A stretch of 64,000 bases of DNA. Origin: Rubellimicrobium sp. GTDB taxonomy: Bacteria; Pseudomonadota; Alphaproteobacteria; Rhodobacterales; Rhodobacteraceae. Where the stretch lies: NCBI GenBank assembly GCA_019454835.1, contig JACFNP010000003.1, positions 36,066-100,065 on the forward strand. The letters run 5' to 3'. The position numbers and the translations under genes are program-made. The notes below the pieces were generated by a model that was not told the DNA's origin, did no database searches, and saw only the letters and a program-made list of their open reading frames with translations. Positions within the stretch are counted from its first letter, which is position 1. Each line of letters begins with the position of its first letter. Shown piece after piece: positions 28,501 to 37,919 of this stretch.

Positions 28501-28881
28501 ATGACTGGCGATGCCGCGCTTTCTCCCGCCGCCACCTCTGGCGGTGACGACAGGCTGATCTCTCTCGTGATCGCCTCGCTCGAGGACGACAAGGCCGAGG
28601 ACATCGTGCAGATCGACCTGCGCGGGCGTTCGGACATGGCCGACTGGATGGTGATCGCCTCGGGCCGTTCGGCCCGGCAGGTCGCGGCCATCGCCGAACA
28701 TCTGTCCGAACGGGTCAAGCATCGCGCCGGAGTCCTGCCCCGCACCGAAGGGCGCGAGGCCGCCGACTGGGTGCTGATCGACGCGGGCGACGTGATCGTC
28801 CATGTCTTTCGTCCCGAAGTGCGCGACTTCTACCAGCTCGAACAGATGTGGCAGAAGGGCGCCGCCCCTTCGCCGGGCTGA
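28501..28881 (+). CDS. rsfS: Ribosomal silencing factor RsfS
   Basis: This 126-residue protein binds ribosomal protein uL14 and blocks subunit joining in poor growth. The family core is clear: DDKAEDIVQIDLRGRSDMADWMVIASGRSARQVAAIAEHL, then WVLIDAGDVIVHVFRPEVRDFYQLEQMW. The N-terminal 16 residues are poorly conserved, so the true start may differ slightly. Its stop overlaps the rlmH start (TGATG), the standard rsfS-rlmH pairing. Confidence 0.93.
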   Translation: MTGDAALSPAATSGGDDRLISLVIASLEDDKAEDIVQIDLRGRSDMADWMVIASGRSARQVAAIAEHLSERVKHRAGVLPRTEGREAADWVLIDAGDVIVHVFRPEVRDFYQLEQMWQKGAAPSPG

Positions 28882-29348
28882 TGCGTGTCAGCCTCTGCGC
28901 CGTGGGCCGCCTGCGACAGGGGCCCGAGCGTGACCTGCTCGACGACTATCTGCACCGCTTTGCCCGCACCGGGCGCCCGCTGGGGCTGGGTCCGGCGCAG
29001 GTGATCGAGGTCGAGGACCGCAAGGGCGGCGGCATGGCAGCAGAAGGCGCGCTGCTGGCGCGCGCCATCCCCGAGGGCGCCGCGCTCTGCGTGCTCGACG
29101 AACGCGGCGAGACCCCCGATTCCCCCGGCTTCGCCCGCTGGCTGGCCGCCTGGCGCGACAGGGGGCAGGATGCCGCCTTCGTCATCGGCGGCGCCGATGG
29201 CGTGGACCCCGCGCTGCGCGCGCGCGCCGAGCGTGTGCTGTCCTTCGGGCCGATGGTCTGGCCGCATCTGCTGGTGCGGGTCATGCTGGCCGAACAGCTT
29301 TACCGCGCCGCGACCATTCTGGCCGGATCGCCCTATCACCGGACCTGA
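28881..29348 (+). CDS. rlmH: 23S rRNA (pseudouridine1915-N3)-methyltransferase RlmH
   Basis: This 155-residue SPOUT methyltransferase modifies pseudouridine 1915 in 23S rRNA. The knot-forming AdoMet site is represented by ALCVLDERGETPDSPGFARWL, FVIGGADGVDP and LSFGPMVWPHLLVRVMLAEQLYRA. The C-terminal SPYHR ends the family pattern. It is translationally coupled to rsfS. Confidence 0.95.
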   Translation: MRVSLCAVGRLRQGPERDLLDDYLHRFARTGRPLGLGPAQVIEVEDRKGGGMAAEGALLARAIPEGAALCVLDERGETPDSPGFARWLAAWRDRGQDAAFVIGGADGVDPALRARAERVLSFGPMVWPHLLVRVMLAEQLYRAATILAGSPYHRT

Positions 29349-29366
29349 ACCGCGCCGAGATTCGGT

Positions 29367-29393
29367 TTGACAGTGCCCGCAGGTGCCTCTAAT
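29367..29393 (+). promoter_or_regulatory. Promoter of the tRNA-Met gene
   Basis: TTGACA at 29367-29372 and TCTAAT at 29388-29393 are 15 bases apart, and the tRNA begins 15 bases after the -10. Both hexamers are close to consensus; the spacing is slightly short. Confidence 0.65.
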
Positions 29394-29407
29394 CGGCGCC
29401 CGTGGAC

Positions 29408-29484
29408 GGCGTGGTAGCTCAGTTGGTTAGAGCACGGCACTCATAATGCCGGGGTCGGCAGTTCAAGTCTGCCCCACGCTACCA
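29408..29484 (+). tRNA. tRNA-Met (anticodon CAT)
   Basis: This 77-nt cloverleaf starts GGCGTGG and ends CCACGCTACCA, with CCA encoded. The D-arm has GCTCAGTTGGTTAGAGC. The anticodon stem CGGCA/TGCCG encloses CTCATAA, giving anticodon CAT. The T-arm is GGCAG-TTCAAGT-CTGCC. The paired acceptor end argues against an initiator tRNA. An Ile2 tRNA with modified C34 shares the CAT anticodon and cannot be fully excluded. Confidence 0.93.
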
Positions 29485-29684
29485 GAGGCCCCAGTCCCTG
29501 CCCCCCCTTGAGATGTTTCGCCACGGATGAAGGGCAGGCAACCGTCGCGCCCCGACAACACTTGCCCCGCCGCCGCTCCGGCGGGCGGCATTTGGTCTTT
29601 CCCCCCTGCGGCCATGGCGGCACAATGGCGCCAACGACACCGGGGCGCATGATCCCGGTGCAGGCAGTCGGGCAGCGGCAAACC

Positions 29685-30362
29685 ATGGTGATACGGGCCT
29701 GCGGGCAGATTCTCGCATTCGTCCTGGCGCTGGCCGGGGCCGCTGCGGTGGCGCAGCAACCGCCGGAACGACCGCAGGCACGGCCCGAAGCCCTGGCCGA
29801 CTCGCAAGGCCGCGACACCGGGGCGGCGGCGCTGGCGAACCTTGCCTCCGAGGCCACACGCGGGCCGACTCCGGTCATCCCGCCCGAGCCGCAGATGCCC
29901 GACGCCCGCGCGCTCGCCCCGCCGGACGAGCCGACCACCGGCCCGGAAACCAACCTGCCGCTGCCGCGCTTCGTCTCGCTGAAAAGCGGCGACGCCAACG
30001 TGCGGCGCGGCCCGTCGCTGTCGCATCGCATCGACTGGGTCTTCACCCGCGCGGGGATGCCGCTGATGATTACCGCCGAATACGGCAACTGGCGCCGCGT
30101 GGTCGACCGCGAGGGTCTGGGCGGCTGGGTACATTACGCGCTGCTCTCGGGCGCCCGCACGGTGATCGTCGACAAGGACATGGAGCCGCTTTACGTGCGC
30201 CCTGCTACGGACGCGCCGGTGAACGCGGTGCTCGAGGCGGGCGTCATCGCCCGGATCGACCGCTGCGACCCCGACTGGTGCCGCATCTCGTCGGGCGGCT
30301 ATCGCGGCTGGGCACCCAAGGGCGCGCTCTGGGGCGTGGGCGCGGACGAGGTGCTGGATTAA
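29685..30362 (+). CDS. Exported SH3 domain protein
   Basis: This protein of about 225 residues has a signal peptide (CGQILAFVLALAGAAAVAQ), a Pro-rich linker (residues about 28-95) and two bacterial SH3-like units. The first spans KSGDANVRRGPSLSHRIDWVF to GLGGWVHYALLSGARTV; the second spans PLYVRPATDAPVNAVLEAG to GGYRGWAPKGALWGV. Such domains usually bind cell-wall peptides. The ATG at 29685 starts the signal peptide directly; an in-frame ATG at 29649 would add 12 residues. It converges with the ABC permease and their ends overlap by four bases. Confidence 0.82.
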   Translation: MVIRACGQILAFVLALAGAAAVAQQPPERPQARPEALADSQGRDTGAAALANLASEATRGPTPVIPPEPQMPDARALAPPDEPTTGPETNLPLPRFVSLKSGDANVRRGPSLSHRIDWVFTRAGMPLMITAEYGNWRRVVDREGLGGWVHYALLSGARTVIVDKDMEPLYVRPATDAPVNAVLEAGVIARIDRCDPDWCRISSGGYRGWAPKGALWGVGADEVLD

Positions 30363-31153
30363 CCCCGTCGCCTGCGCAGCCTCTGTTCCAGCGCCCGCAG
30401 CGCCAGCGACAGGCTGATGGTCAGCACCAGATACAGCAGCGAGACGACGTTGTAGGTCTCGAAATAGCGGAAGTTGCCCGCCGAGATCACCTTGCCCAGT
30501 TGCGTGATGTCGGTGACGCCCAGCACCGAGACCAGCGAGGAATCCTTCACCATCGACACGAAGTCGTTGCCCAGCGGCGGCAGGATCAGCCGGAATGCCT
30601 GCGGGAACACCACATGCCGGAACCGCCGCCAGCGCGACAGGCCCAGCGCGGTCGCCGCCTCGATCTGGCCCTGCGGCACCGCCACCAGCCCGGCGCGGAA
30701 CACCTCGGCCAGGAAGGACGCATAGGCCAGCGTCAGCGCGATCACCGCGCGCCACAAGAGCGGAAAGTCGCGCCCGCGCAAAGGTACCAGATCGAACCAG
30801 GCAGCGCACCAGTTCCACGCCGCCACCATCCCCGGCGCCAGCACGAAGGCGACATAGAGCAGCAGCACGATGATCGGCACGCCGCGCATCACCTCGACGT
30901 AAAGCCTTGCGAACTGGCGCAGCAGGTAGATGCGCGAAAGCTGCGCCATCGCCAGCCCCAGCCCCAGCGCGCAGGCGGCCGCATAGGACACCAGCGTGAC
31001 GACGACCGTGATCCCCAGCCCCTTCATCAGCCGCGACAGGACATCGGCATAGATGTCCGAGGTCGCCACGCGAAAGAACAGCCACAGGCCCGTCACCACG
31101 ATGATGACGAGCCAGAGCGGAAATTCGCGGTCGGGCGCAGGCGGCGGGGTCAT
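30359..31153 (-). CDS. Amino-acid ABC transporter permease (HisM/GlnP type)
   Basis: This 264-residue inner-membrane protein has about five to six membrane segments. It carries the EAA loop QIEAATALGLSRWRRFRHVVFPQAFRLILPPLGNDFVSMVKDSSL, typical of polar amino-acid permeases. It follows the binding-protein gene at 31177 by 23 bases on the same strand. No ATP-binding gene is nearby, so an ATPase encoded elsewhere must serve the pair. Confidence 0.9.
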   Translation of the reverse strand: MTPPPAPDREFPLWLVIIVVTGLWLFFRVATSDIYADVLSRLMKGLGITVVVTLVSYAAACALGLGLAMAQLSRIYLLRQFARLYVEVMRGVPIIVLLLYVAFVLAPGMVAAWNWCAAWFDLVPLRGRDFPLLWRAVIALTLAYASFLAEVFRAGLVAVPQGQIEAATALGLSRWRRFRHVVFPQAFRLILPPLGNDFVSMVKDSSLVSVLGVTDITQLGKVISAGNFRYFETYNVVSLLYLVLTISLSLALRALEQRLRRRRG

Positions 31154-31176
31154 GATTCAACAGGCCCCGCGCCGGA

Positions 31177-31962
31177 TCATTCGCCCATCGTGTAGTCGAA
31201 GAACCACTGCCGGTTCAGCGCCTCGAGCGTGCCGTCCGCCGCCATGTCGGCCAGCGCGGCGTTGACGGGTTCGACCAGATCGGATCCTTGCGGGAAGATG
31301 AAGCCGAATTCCTCGGTGCCCAGCGGTTCCCCCACGATCTTCAGCGCCCCGTCCGAGGCGGCGACATAGCCGTTGCCCGCCGTGCTGTCGGTCAGGACCA
31401 GATCGACATCACCCGCCTGCAGCGCGGCAAGGGTGGCGCCGAAGGTCTCGAACAGCTTGATGCGGGGGTTGGCCTCGTCGCCGTCGAGCACGTCATAGAC
31501 GCCGACATAGAAGGGCGTGGTGCCGGGCTGCGCGGCCATCAGCAGGTCGGGGTCGGCGGCGAAGGATTCGGCACCGTCGAAGCGGTCCTCGTCGCCGCGC
31601 ACCAGCATCAGCATCTGGCTGACCATGTAGGGGTCGGAGAAATCGACCACTTCCAGCCGGTCCTCGCGGATGGTGATGCCGTTCATCGCCATGTCCACCT
31701 GCCCGCCCGAGACCGCCGGGATCATCGCGTCCCAGCTCATGTTGTCGTAGCTGACGGTCAGGTTCAGGCGGCGGGCGATCTCGGCGACGGCGTCGTATTC
31801 CCAGCCGATCTGATTGTTGTCGCCGTCAAGGAACTGCAACGGCGGATAGGTGTTCTCGGTGGCGACGACGATTTCCCGCCCGCCCAGATCGGGCAGGTCG
31901 GCGGCCAGCGCGCCGGTTGCGGCCATCGCGGCCAGCGCGGCGCCAAGCATCATTCTGTGCAT
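31177..31962 (-). CDS. Amino-acid ABC transporter substrate-binding protein
   Basis: This 261-residue periplasmic protein has a signal peptide (residues 1-22) and the SBP-bac-3 fold. [38 protein letters not shown] and the signature [22 protein letters not shown] are characteristic. The ligand is probably a polar amino acid. The ATG at 31962 has GGGGGACAAG upstream; an ATG 12 bases earlier is less well placed. It leads a two-gene operon with the permease. Confidence 0.9.
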   Translation of the reverse strand: MHRMMLGAALAAMAATGALAADLPDLGGREIVVATENTYPPLQFLDGDNNQIGWEYDAVAEIARRLNLTVSYDNMSWDAMIPAVSGGQVDMAMNGITIREDRLEVVDFSDPYMVSQMLMLVRGDEDRFDGAESFAADPDLLMAAQPGTTPFYVGVYDVLDGDEANPRIKLFETFGATLAALQAGDVDLVLTDSTAGNGYVAASDGALKIVGEPLGTEEFGFIFPQGSDLVEPVNAALADMAADGTLEALNRQWFFDYTMGE

Positions 31963-32051
31963 CTTGTCCCCCATCTGAAGTTTGCGGCGAGTATGGCGGG
32001 GGAAGGGCGGAGCGCAAGAGGCGTGCGTGGCGTGCTGCGGTGATGCAGGGC

Positions 32052-32141
32052 CGTCATTGCGAGGCGCAAGCCGAAGCAACCCCGACCGCTTGCACACGAC
32101 ACCGGGGTTGCTTCGTCGGCTGCGCCGCCTCGCGGGTGACG
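32052..32141. repeat. Family A repeat with hybrid right end
   Basis: This full copy has the standard left end GTCATTGCGAGG but a right end reading CCTCGCGGGTGAC instead of CCTCGCAATGAC. Confidence 0.88.
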
Positions 32142-32168
32142 GGGGAAACGCTGGCCCTTCAGCCCCCC

Positions 32169-32924
32169 CTATCCGCCGCACACCTTGCAGCCCGGATCGC
32201 GGTGCAGGCGGATCACGCGGGCCCCGGCGCCCAGTGCGTCCCAGATCAGCAGCCGCCCGCGCAGGGGGTCGCCCGCGCCGGTGATGATCTTCACCGCCTC
32301 GGCGGCCATCATCGTGCCGATGATGCCGGGCAAAGGCCCCAGCACCCCGGCCTCGGCGCAGGACGGCGCCAGCCCCGCCGCCGGGGCCTGCGGGAAGATG
32401 CAGGCCAGGCAGGGGCCGCCACGGGCCGGGTCCCAGACCGAAAGCTGCCCTTCCCATTGCGAGAGCATCCCGCCCACCACCGGCACGCCCGCCGCGACGG
32501 CGGCCGCGTTGATCGTCAGGCGGATCGGGAAATTGTCGGTGCCGTCAAGGATCAGATCGTATCTTGAAAAGAGATCGCCCGCATTTGCCGCATCGAGCCG
32601 CAGGTCATGTTCGATAATGTCAATTCCGGGGTTGAGCGCACGCAGCGTCGCCGCCGCCGACGCGGTCTTTTTCATTCCCAGCGATGCGCTGGCATGGATC
32701 ACCTGCCGTTGCAGGTTGCTGACCTCGACCACGTCATCATCGAGCACGCCGAGACGGCCGACCCCCGCCGCCGCCAGATACATGAGCGCGGGCGCCCCGA
32801 GGCCGCCCGCCCCGACCACCAGCACCCGCGCCGCCTTCAGCGCCCGCTGGCCGGGGCCGCCGATCTCGCGCAGGATCATGTGGCGCGAATAGCGGGCAAG
32901 CTCGGCGTCGGAAAAGCTGCTCAC
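32169..32924 (-). CDS. moeB: MoeB/ThiF family adenylyltransferase
   Basis: This 251-residue E1-like enzyme adenylates the C-terminus of a small sulfur-carrier protein (MoaD or ThiS). The nucleotide-binding motif is [23 protein letters not shown], with the Asp-containing [16 protein letters not shown]. Zinc-binding CxxC pairs are CLAC and CKVC. The start is GTG at 32924, which overlaps the dut stop (GTGA), showing coupling. MoeB (molybdopterin) versus ThiF (thiamine) cannot be settled by sequence alone. Confidence 0.88.
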   Translation of the reverse strand: MSSFSDAELARYSRHMILREIGGPGQRALKAARVLVVGAGGLGAPALMYLAAAGVGRLGVLDDDVVEVSNLQRQVIHASASLGMKKTASAAATLRALNPGIDIIEHDLRLDAANAGDLFSRYDLILDGTDNFPIRLTINAAAVAAGVPVVGGMLSQWEGQLSVWDPARGGPCLACIFPQAPAAGLAPSCAEAGVLGPLPGIIGTMMAAEAVKIITGAGDPLRGRLLIWDALGAGARVIRLHRDPGCKVCGG

Positions 32925-33400
32925 GGCCCCACCCCGGTCGAGCCGAACCCGCCCGCGCCGCGCGCGGTGTCGCGGGTGAAGTCGCCGACCACATTCACAT
33001 CGGGGCGCACCACCGGCACGAACAGCATCTGGGCGATGCGGTCGCCGGGGGAAATGGTAATGACCTCGCCGCCCGGCGGGTTGCGGTTCCAGACCGAAAT
33101 CATGATCTCGGCGCTGTAGTCGGCGTCGATCAGCCCGACCGCATTGCCCAGCACCAGTCCGCGCCGGTGCCCCAGCCCCGAACGCGGCAGGACCAGCGCC
33201 GCAAGGCCGGACTCGCCCATCAGCAGCGCGATCCCCGAGGGCACCAGCAGCGCCGGATCACCCGGCGCAATGGTCAGCGGCGCGTCGATGCAGGCGTGCA
33301 GGTCCCAGGCCGCCGCCTGTTCGCTGTGGTAGCGCGGCAGGCCCCAGTCGTGCAGGCGGGGGTCGAGAATCCGCATCTCGATATTGTGCAAAGCGTGCAT
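32921..33400 (-). CDS. dut: dUTP diphosphatase
   Basis: This 159-residue trimeric enzyme hydrolyses dUTP to dUMP. Motif 1 is AAAWDLHACID, motif 2 PRSGLGHRRGLVLGN, motif 3 GLIDADYSAEIMISVWN, motif 4 PGDRIAQMLFVPV, and the C-terminal motif 5 RGAGGFGSTG. All five are intact. Its start overlaps the end of coaBC by one base and its stop overlaps moeB, so the three genes form a tight operon. Confidence 0.96.
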   Translation of the reverse strand: MHALHNIEMRILDPRLHDWGLPRYHSEQAAAWDLHACIDAPLTIAPGDPALLVPSGIALLMGESGLAALVLPRSGLGHRRGLVLGNAVGLIDADYSAEIMISVWNRNPPGGEVITISPGDRIAQMLFVPVVRPDVNVVGDFTRDTARGAGGFGSTGVGP

Positions 33401-34596
33401 CAGCCCCCCAGTGCCGCCGCGATCCGCAGGGCAAGGCGGCGCGCGACCTCGGGCTTGGGCAGGCGCGGCCAGCTTTCCTCGCCGTCCGCCGTGACGATGA
33501 TCACCGCGTTTTCCGCCCCGCCCATGATGCCGGTTTCGGGCGAGACATCATTGGCCACGATCCAGTCGCAGCGCTTGCGGGCCAGTTTCGCGCGGGCGTG
33601 GTCCACGACGGCCTCGGTCTCGGCGGCAAAGCCCACGACCAGCGCCGGGCGCCCCCCGGACATCTGCGCGACCTCGGCCAGAATGTCGGGGTTTTCCGCC
33701 AGTTCCAGCACGGGCGGGCCGGAGGCGCCCTTCTTCACCTTCTGCGCGGACGCCGCCTTCACGCGCCAGTCGGCCACCGCCGCCGCCATCACCGCCGCAT
33801 CGGCGGGCAGCGCGGCCATCACCGCCGCGCGCATCTGCTGCGCCGTCTCGACCCGCGTGACATCGACGCCCGGCGGTGGCGGCACGGTTGCCGGGCCGGT
33901 GACGAAGCTGACCCGCGCGCCCAGATCGCGCAGCGCCGCCGCCAGCGCCGCCCCCTGCGCGCCGGATGAACGGTTGGCGATGTAGCGCACCGGATCGACG
34001 GGTTCGTGCGTCGGCCCCGAGGTGACGATGACATGCCGCCCCGCCAGCGGACCACCGCCCAAAGCACCCTCGATCGCCGCCAGAATCGCCGCAGGTTCCG
34101 CCATGCGGCCGGGTCCGAATTCGCCGCAGGCCATGGCGCCGTCGTCCGGCCCGGCGAACAGGATGCCGTCGGCGGCAAGCTGCGCCACATTGCGCTGCGT
34201 CGCAGGATGGGTCCACATCCGCACGTTCATCGCGGGCGCCACCAGCACACGCTTGTCGGTCGCCAGCAGCAGGGTCGTCGCCAGATCATCGGCCAGCCCG
34301 TTCGCCATCCGCGCGAGCAGATTTGCGGTGGCCGGGACCACGACGATCAGGTCGGCGGCGCGCGAGAGTTCGATATGGCCGATCTCGGCCTCGGCGGTCA
34401 GGTCGAAAAGGTCGCGGAACACCGCCACGCCCGCGAGGGTCGAGACCGAGAGCGGCGTGACGAACTGTTCTCCGGCGCGGGTCAGCACCGGCGTCACCTT
34501 TGCGCCGCGCTCGCGCAGGCGGCGGATCAGCTCGAGCGCCTTGTAGGCCGCGATCCCGCCGCCGATGATGAGCAGGACATGCCGCCCGTGAAGCAT
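33400..34596 (-). CDS. coaBC: Bifunctional phosphopantothenoylcysteine decarboxylase/synthetase (CoaBC)
   Basis: This 398-residue fusion makes phosphopantetheine for coenzyme A. The N-terminal CoaC flavoprotein domain has LIIGGGIAAYKALELIRRL, the PxMNxxMW-type APAMNVRMWTHPATQRN, and GPDDGAMACGEFGPGRM. The C-terminal CoaB domain starts at about residue 185 (GRHVIVTSGPTHEPVDPVRYIANRSSGAQG) and contains AAVADWRVKAASAQKVKK. The start at 34596 follows GGAAGGAAAG. It heads the coaBC-dut-moeB operon. Confidence 0.95.
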   Translation of the reverse strand: MLHGRHVLLIIGGGIAAYKALELIRRLRERGAKVTPVLTRAGEQFVTPLSVSTLAGVAVFRDLFDLTAEAEIGHIELSRAADLIVVVPATANLLARMANGLADDLATTLLLATDKRVLVAPAMNVRMWTHPATQRNVAQLAADGILFAGPDDGAMACGEFGPGRMAEPAAILAAIEGALGGGPLAGRHVIVTSGPTHEPVDPVRYIANRSSGAQGAALAAALRDLGARVSFVTGPATVPPPPGVDVTRVETAQQMRAAVMAALPADAAVMAAAVADWRVKAASAQKVKKGASGPPVLELAENPDILAEVAQMSGGRPALVVGFAAETEAVVDHARAKLARKRCDWIVANDVSPETGIMGGAENAVIIVTADGEESWPRLPKPEVARRLALRIAAALGG

Positions 34597-34780
34597 GGCG
34601 CTTTCCTTCCGTGACGGCGGGAATCTAGGGCGGCGGGGGGCGAAGGGCAACGGGGGGATGATGCTGCCGGTGGCGCGGCGCGGACCTGCTGCCTGGAAAG
34701 GCTGCGGCAGGATTGTCGCGCGGGCAGTTTTTTTCCTGTATCGGGCGGAATTTTAACGTCAAATTAACCGGGACCGCCCT

Positions 34781-34815
34781 CCAAATTTCTGGAAATTTGG
34801 ATAGCCAAATTTGGC
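34781..34815. promoter_or_regulatory. A/T-rich palindromes upstream of coaBC
   Basis: CCAAATTTCT-GGAAATTTGG (34781-34800) is a near-perfect 20-bp palindrome. CCAAATTTGG (34805-34814) is a second, perfect 10-bp one. They sit in an A/T-rich island between the hemC end and the coaBC start, both on the minus strand. They could be an operator; no regulator is known. Confidence 0.4.
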
Positions 34816-34871
34816 TGTCGCGATTCCGACAAGGCGCAGGCCCGCCCCCCGCCCCCGCACGTCACGCTTCT

Positions 34872-35810
34872 TCAGAAAAACCCCGGCCCCGCCAGCCGCA
34901 GCAGCCGCTTCGCCAGGATGTCCCCCAGCGCGTCAACGTCCTCCACGGAACCGGTCAGCTCGTCGGCAAACGACGCGCTGCCGTCGGGGCGCAGGATCTG
35001 GCCGCGCAGGCGCACCGTGTCGTCCGGCAGGAGCTCGGCCAGCGCCGCGATCGGCGTCTGGCACGACCCGTCCAGCGCCTCGAGAAACGCGCGCTCCGCC
35101 GCCAGCCGGGTGCTGGTATCGTAATCGCTGATCCCCTCGAGCAGATACTCCGATTCCTCGTCTTCCCAGCGGTATTCGACCCCGATGACGCCCTGTCCAA
35201 CGGCAGGCAGCATCACCTCGGGGTCAATCGCCTCGCGCACCACGTCGGCCCGGCCCAGCCGGTTCAGCCCGGCCATGGCCAGCAGGGTCGCGTCGGCCAC
35301 ACCTTCCTCCAGCTTGCGCAGCCGGGTCTGCACGTTGCCGCGAAACTCGACCACCTGCAGGTCTGGCCGCGCCGCCAGCAGTTGCGCCCGGCGCCGCACG
35401 CTCGAGGTGCCGACCACCGCGCCCTGCGGCAGATCGGCAAGCCGATCATATTTCAGCGAAACGAAGGCATCGCGCGGATCCTCGCGCGGCAGGAAGCAGT
35501 TGAGATACAGCCCGTCGGGCTGTTCGACCGGCATGTCCTTCATCGAATGGACCGCCATGTCGATCTCGCCGTCGAGCAGCGCGTCCTCGATCTCGCGGGT
35601 GAACAGGCCCTTGCCGCCAAGCGCGTTCAGCGGCCGGTCCTGCATCATGTCGCCCGCGACCTTGATGACGACGATCTCGAACTGGTCCTTGTCGAGGGTA
35701 AAGGCCTTGCAGATGCGGTCGCGCACCTCATGGGCCTGCGCCAGCGCCAGCGGAGAGCCGCGCGTGCCGATACGCAGCGGGCCGGTACGTTCAAGCGGAT
35801 CAATCACCAT
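34872..35810 (-). CDS. hemC: Hydroxymethylbilane synthase (porphobilinogen deaminase)
   Basis: This 312-residue enzyme joins four porphobilinogens into hydroxymethylbilane. C250 in [10 protein letters not shown] carries the dipyrromethane cofactor and D84 in [12 protein letters not shown] is the catalytic aspartate. [17 protein letters not shown] is the conserved Arg-rich substrate site. The start at 35810 gives [26 protein letters not shown]. hemC is divergent from hemE with 96 bases between them, so shared control of haem synthesis is possible. Confidence 0.97.
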   Translation of the reverse strand: MVIDPLERTGPLRIGTRGSPLALAQAHEVRDRICKAFTLDKDQFEIVVIKVAGDMMQDRPLNALGGKGLFTREIEDALLDGEIDMAVHSMKDMPVEQPDGLYLNCFLPREDPRDAFVSLKYDRLADLPQGAVVGTSSVRRRAQLLAARPDLQVVEFRGNVQTRLRKLEEGVADATLLAMAGLNRLGRADVVREAIDPEVMLPAVGQGVIGVEYRWEDEESEYLLEGISDYDTSTRLAAERAFLEALDGSCQTPIAALAELLPDDTVRLRGQILRPDGSASFADELTGSVEDVDALGDILAKRLLRLAGPGFF

Positions 35811-35906
35811 GCCTCTGACGTAAACCGCCGCCGCGCGCCTTGCAACCATGCCTTGACTTTGCCCCCCCCGCCTGTGAGGGCAGGCCCGCTGCAACCGGAG
35901 GGAAAG

Positions 35907-36941
35907 ATGGCTGACAAGCTGCTTCTGCGGGCGCTCGGGGGCGAGACCCTGCCCACACCCCCCGTCTGGATGATGCGGCAGGCCGGGCGCTACCTGCCCG
36001 AATACCGCGCCACCCGCGCCAGGGCGGGCGACTTCCTCACGCTCTGCTACACGCCGGAACTGGCCGCCGAGGTGACGTTGCAGCCGATCCGCCGCTTCGG
36101 CTTTGACGCGGCGATCATGTTCGCCGACATCCTGCTGGTCCCCGACGCTTTGGGCCAGCGCGTCTGGTTCGAGCCGGGCGAAGGCCCGCGCCTTGACCCG
36201 ATCGCCAGCGCCGATGCCGTGGCCCGGCTGCGCCCGGCGGATGCGGTGCATGACAGGCTGGCGCCGATCTACGAGACTCTGCGCCTCACCCGGCGCGAGC
36301 TGCCCCCCGCGACAACGCTGATCGGCTTTGCGGGCGCGCCCTGGACGGTGGCGAGCTACATGATCGCCGGGCGCGGCACCCCGGCGCAGGAACCCGCCCA
36401 TGACTTCATGCGCGCGGACCGCGCGGCCTTTGCCGCGCTGATCGACCGGGTGACCGGGGCGACGATCCACTACCTGAACGCCCAGATCGAGGCGGGCGCC
36501 GAGGTGGTGAAGCTGTTCGATTCCTGGGCGGGCAGCCTGACGGGCCGCGATTTCGACGATTTCGCGCTGGACCCGGCGCGGCGCATCATCGCCGGTGTGA
36601 AGGCGCGGCACCCCGATGTGCCGGTGATCGCCTTCCCGCGCGGCGCGGGTGATCGCTACCGGGGCTTCGCGCGGGCGACCGGCGCCGATTGCGTCGCGCT
36701 CGACCAGTCACTCGATGCCGGATGGGCCGCGCGCGAATTGCAGCCCGACGGCTGCGTGCAGGGCAATCTCGACCCGGCGCTGCTGGTCAGCGGCGGCGCG
36801 CGGCTGATCGAGGAGACCCGGCGCATCCGCGACACCTTCGCGGGCGGGCCGCATGTCTTCAATCTTGGCCACGGCATCACCCCCGATGCGCAGATCGACA
36901 ATGTCGCGCTGATGATCGAGACCCTGCGCGAGCGCCGCTGA
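35907..36941 (+). CDS. hemE: Uroporphyrinogen decarboxylase
   Basis: This 344-residue enzyme decarboxylates uroporphyrinogen III to coproporphyrinogen III. The signature [17 protein letters not shown] and the second signature [14 protein letters not shown] are intact, as is the active-site Asp in [26 protein letters not shown] precedes the ATG at 35907. The stop overlaps the start of the next gene (TGATG). Confidence 0.97.
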   Translation: MADKLLLRALGGETLPTPPVWMMRQAGRYLPEYRATRARAGDFLTLCYTPELAAEVTLQPIRRFGFDAAIMFADILLVPDALGQRVWFEPGEGPRLDPIASADAVARLRPADAVHDRLAPIYETLRLTRRELPPATTLIGFAGAPWTVASYMIAGRGTPAQEPAHDFMRADRAAFAALIDRVTGATIHYLNAQIEAGAEVVKLFDSWAGSLTGRDFDDFALDPARRIIAGVKARHPDVPVIAFPRGAGDRYRGFARATGADCVALDQSLDAGWAARELQPDGCVQGNLDPALLVSGGARLIEETRRIRDTFAGGPHVFNLGHGITPDAQIDNVALMIETLRERR

Positions 36942-37810
36942 TGCTCTGGATCGCCGCGACGATCACGGCGGCGGCGGCACAGACCGGGCGCAACCTTGCG
37001 CAGGCGGGGCTGACGCGAAGCCTCGGCACCCTGGGCGCGACGCAGGTGCGGTTTCTCTACGGGCTGCCCTTCGCGCTGCTGTTCCTGGCGCTGGCCGCAC
37101 TGGCCACCGGACAGGCGCCGCCAATGCCCACGCCACGGGCGCTGCTGCCGCTGACCCTCGGTGCACTGGCGCAGATCGGGGCGACCGCGCTGATGCTGGC
37201 CACCATGGCGCGGCGCGGCTTTGCGGTCTCGACCGCCTGGCTCAAGACGGAACCCGTGCTGATCGCGCTGGGCGGGCTGGTGCTGGGCGAACACATCGGC
37301 GCCGCGCAGGGCGCGGGCATCGCCATCGCCACGGCAGGCGTGATCCTCAGCGGCCGGGCGGGCGCGCAGCGCGGCGCAGGCCCGGTGCTGACCGGGCTGG
37401 CCGCCGCTGCGGGCTTCGGCATCTCGGCCATCGCCTTTCGCGCCGGGATCCTCGCGCTCGACGCGCCCGGCGCGCTGACCGGCGCCCTGACCGGGCTTGC
37501 GATCTCGCTGGCGGTGCAGGTAGTGGTTCTGGCGCTGTGGCTGGCGCTGTTGCGCCCCGGCGCCATGGCAGCGACGCTGGCCGAATGGCGCGGCTCGGTC
37601 GCGGCGGGGTTTCTGGGCGCGTTCGGCTCGGCGATGTGGTTCTTCGCCTTCGCGCTGACCTCGGCGGCGGCGGCGCGCACTTTGGGGCTGGTCGAGGTGA
37701 TCTTCGCGGCGGTGCTGGCGCGCGCGCTTTACGGCGAACGCCCGCCGGGGCGGGCGCTCTGGGGCATGGGCGTCATCGTCGCGGGTGTGGGCCTGCTGCT
37801 GGCGGGCTAG
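36941..37810 (+). CDS. DMT superfamily (EamA) transporter
   Basis: This 289-residue protein has ten hydrophobic segments and two EamA repeats. The second repeat includes FGSAMWFFAFALTSAAAARTLGLVEVIFAAVLARALYGER. The substrate is unknown; family members export amino acids or metabolites. Translation is coupled to hemE through a TGATG overlap. The stop codon TAG forms the first bases of a family B element. Confidence 0.87.
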   Translation: MLWIAATITAAAAQTGRNLAQAGLTRSLGTLGATQVRFLYGLPFALLFLALAALATGQAPPMPTPRALLPLTLGALAQIGATALMLATMARRGFAVSTAWLKTEPVLIALGGLVLGEHIGAAQGAGIAIATAGVILSGRAGAQRGAGPVLTGLAAAAGFGISAIAFRAGILALDAPGALTGALTGLAISLAVQVVVLALWLALLRPGAMAATLAEWRGSVAAGFLGAFGSAMWFFAFALTSAAAARTLGLVEVIFAAVLARALYGERPPGRALWGMGVIVAGVGLLLAG

Positions 37811-37911
37811 AGCATTTCGCAGTCAAATGGACTCATTTGACGCCCGCGACAATGCGACAAATCAACAAGTTAGAGCGTGTCGAGTGAATGCGAACGAACG
37901 CGATATGCTCT
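37809..37911 (+). repeat. Family B hairpin element, copy 3 (full length)
   Basis: This 103-bp element has 7-bp terminal inverted repeats AGAGCAT (37809-37815) and ATGCTCT (37905-37911). The inner stem is TCAAATG/CATTTGA. It begins on the stop codon of the DMT transporter. Confidence 0.87.
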
Positions 37912-37919
37912 AACGCGCC

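Noticed and set aside
31963..32457. N-terminal extension of the amino-acid binding protein
   Set aside because: The frame is open only because it runs through a family A repeat and the complement of moeB. A signal peptide and ribosome site place the start at 31962.
34597..35906. Replication origin near hemE, as in Caulobacter
   Set aside because: No DnaA-box cluster was seen, and the A/T-rich patch is short and lies beyond hemC, not beside hemE.
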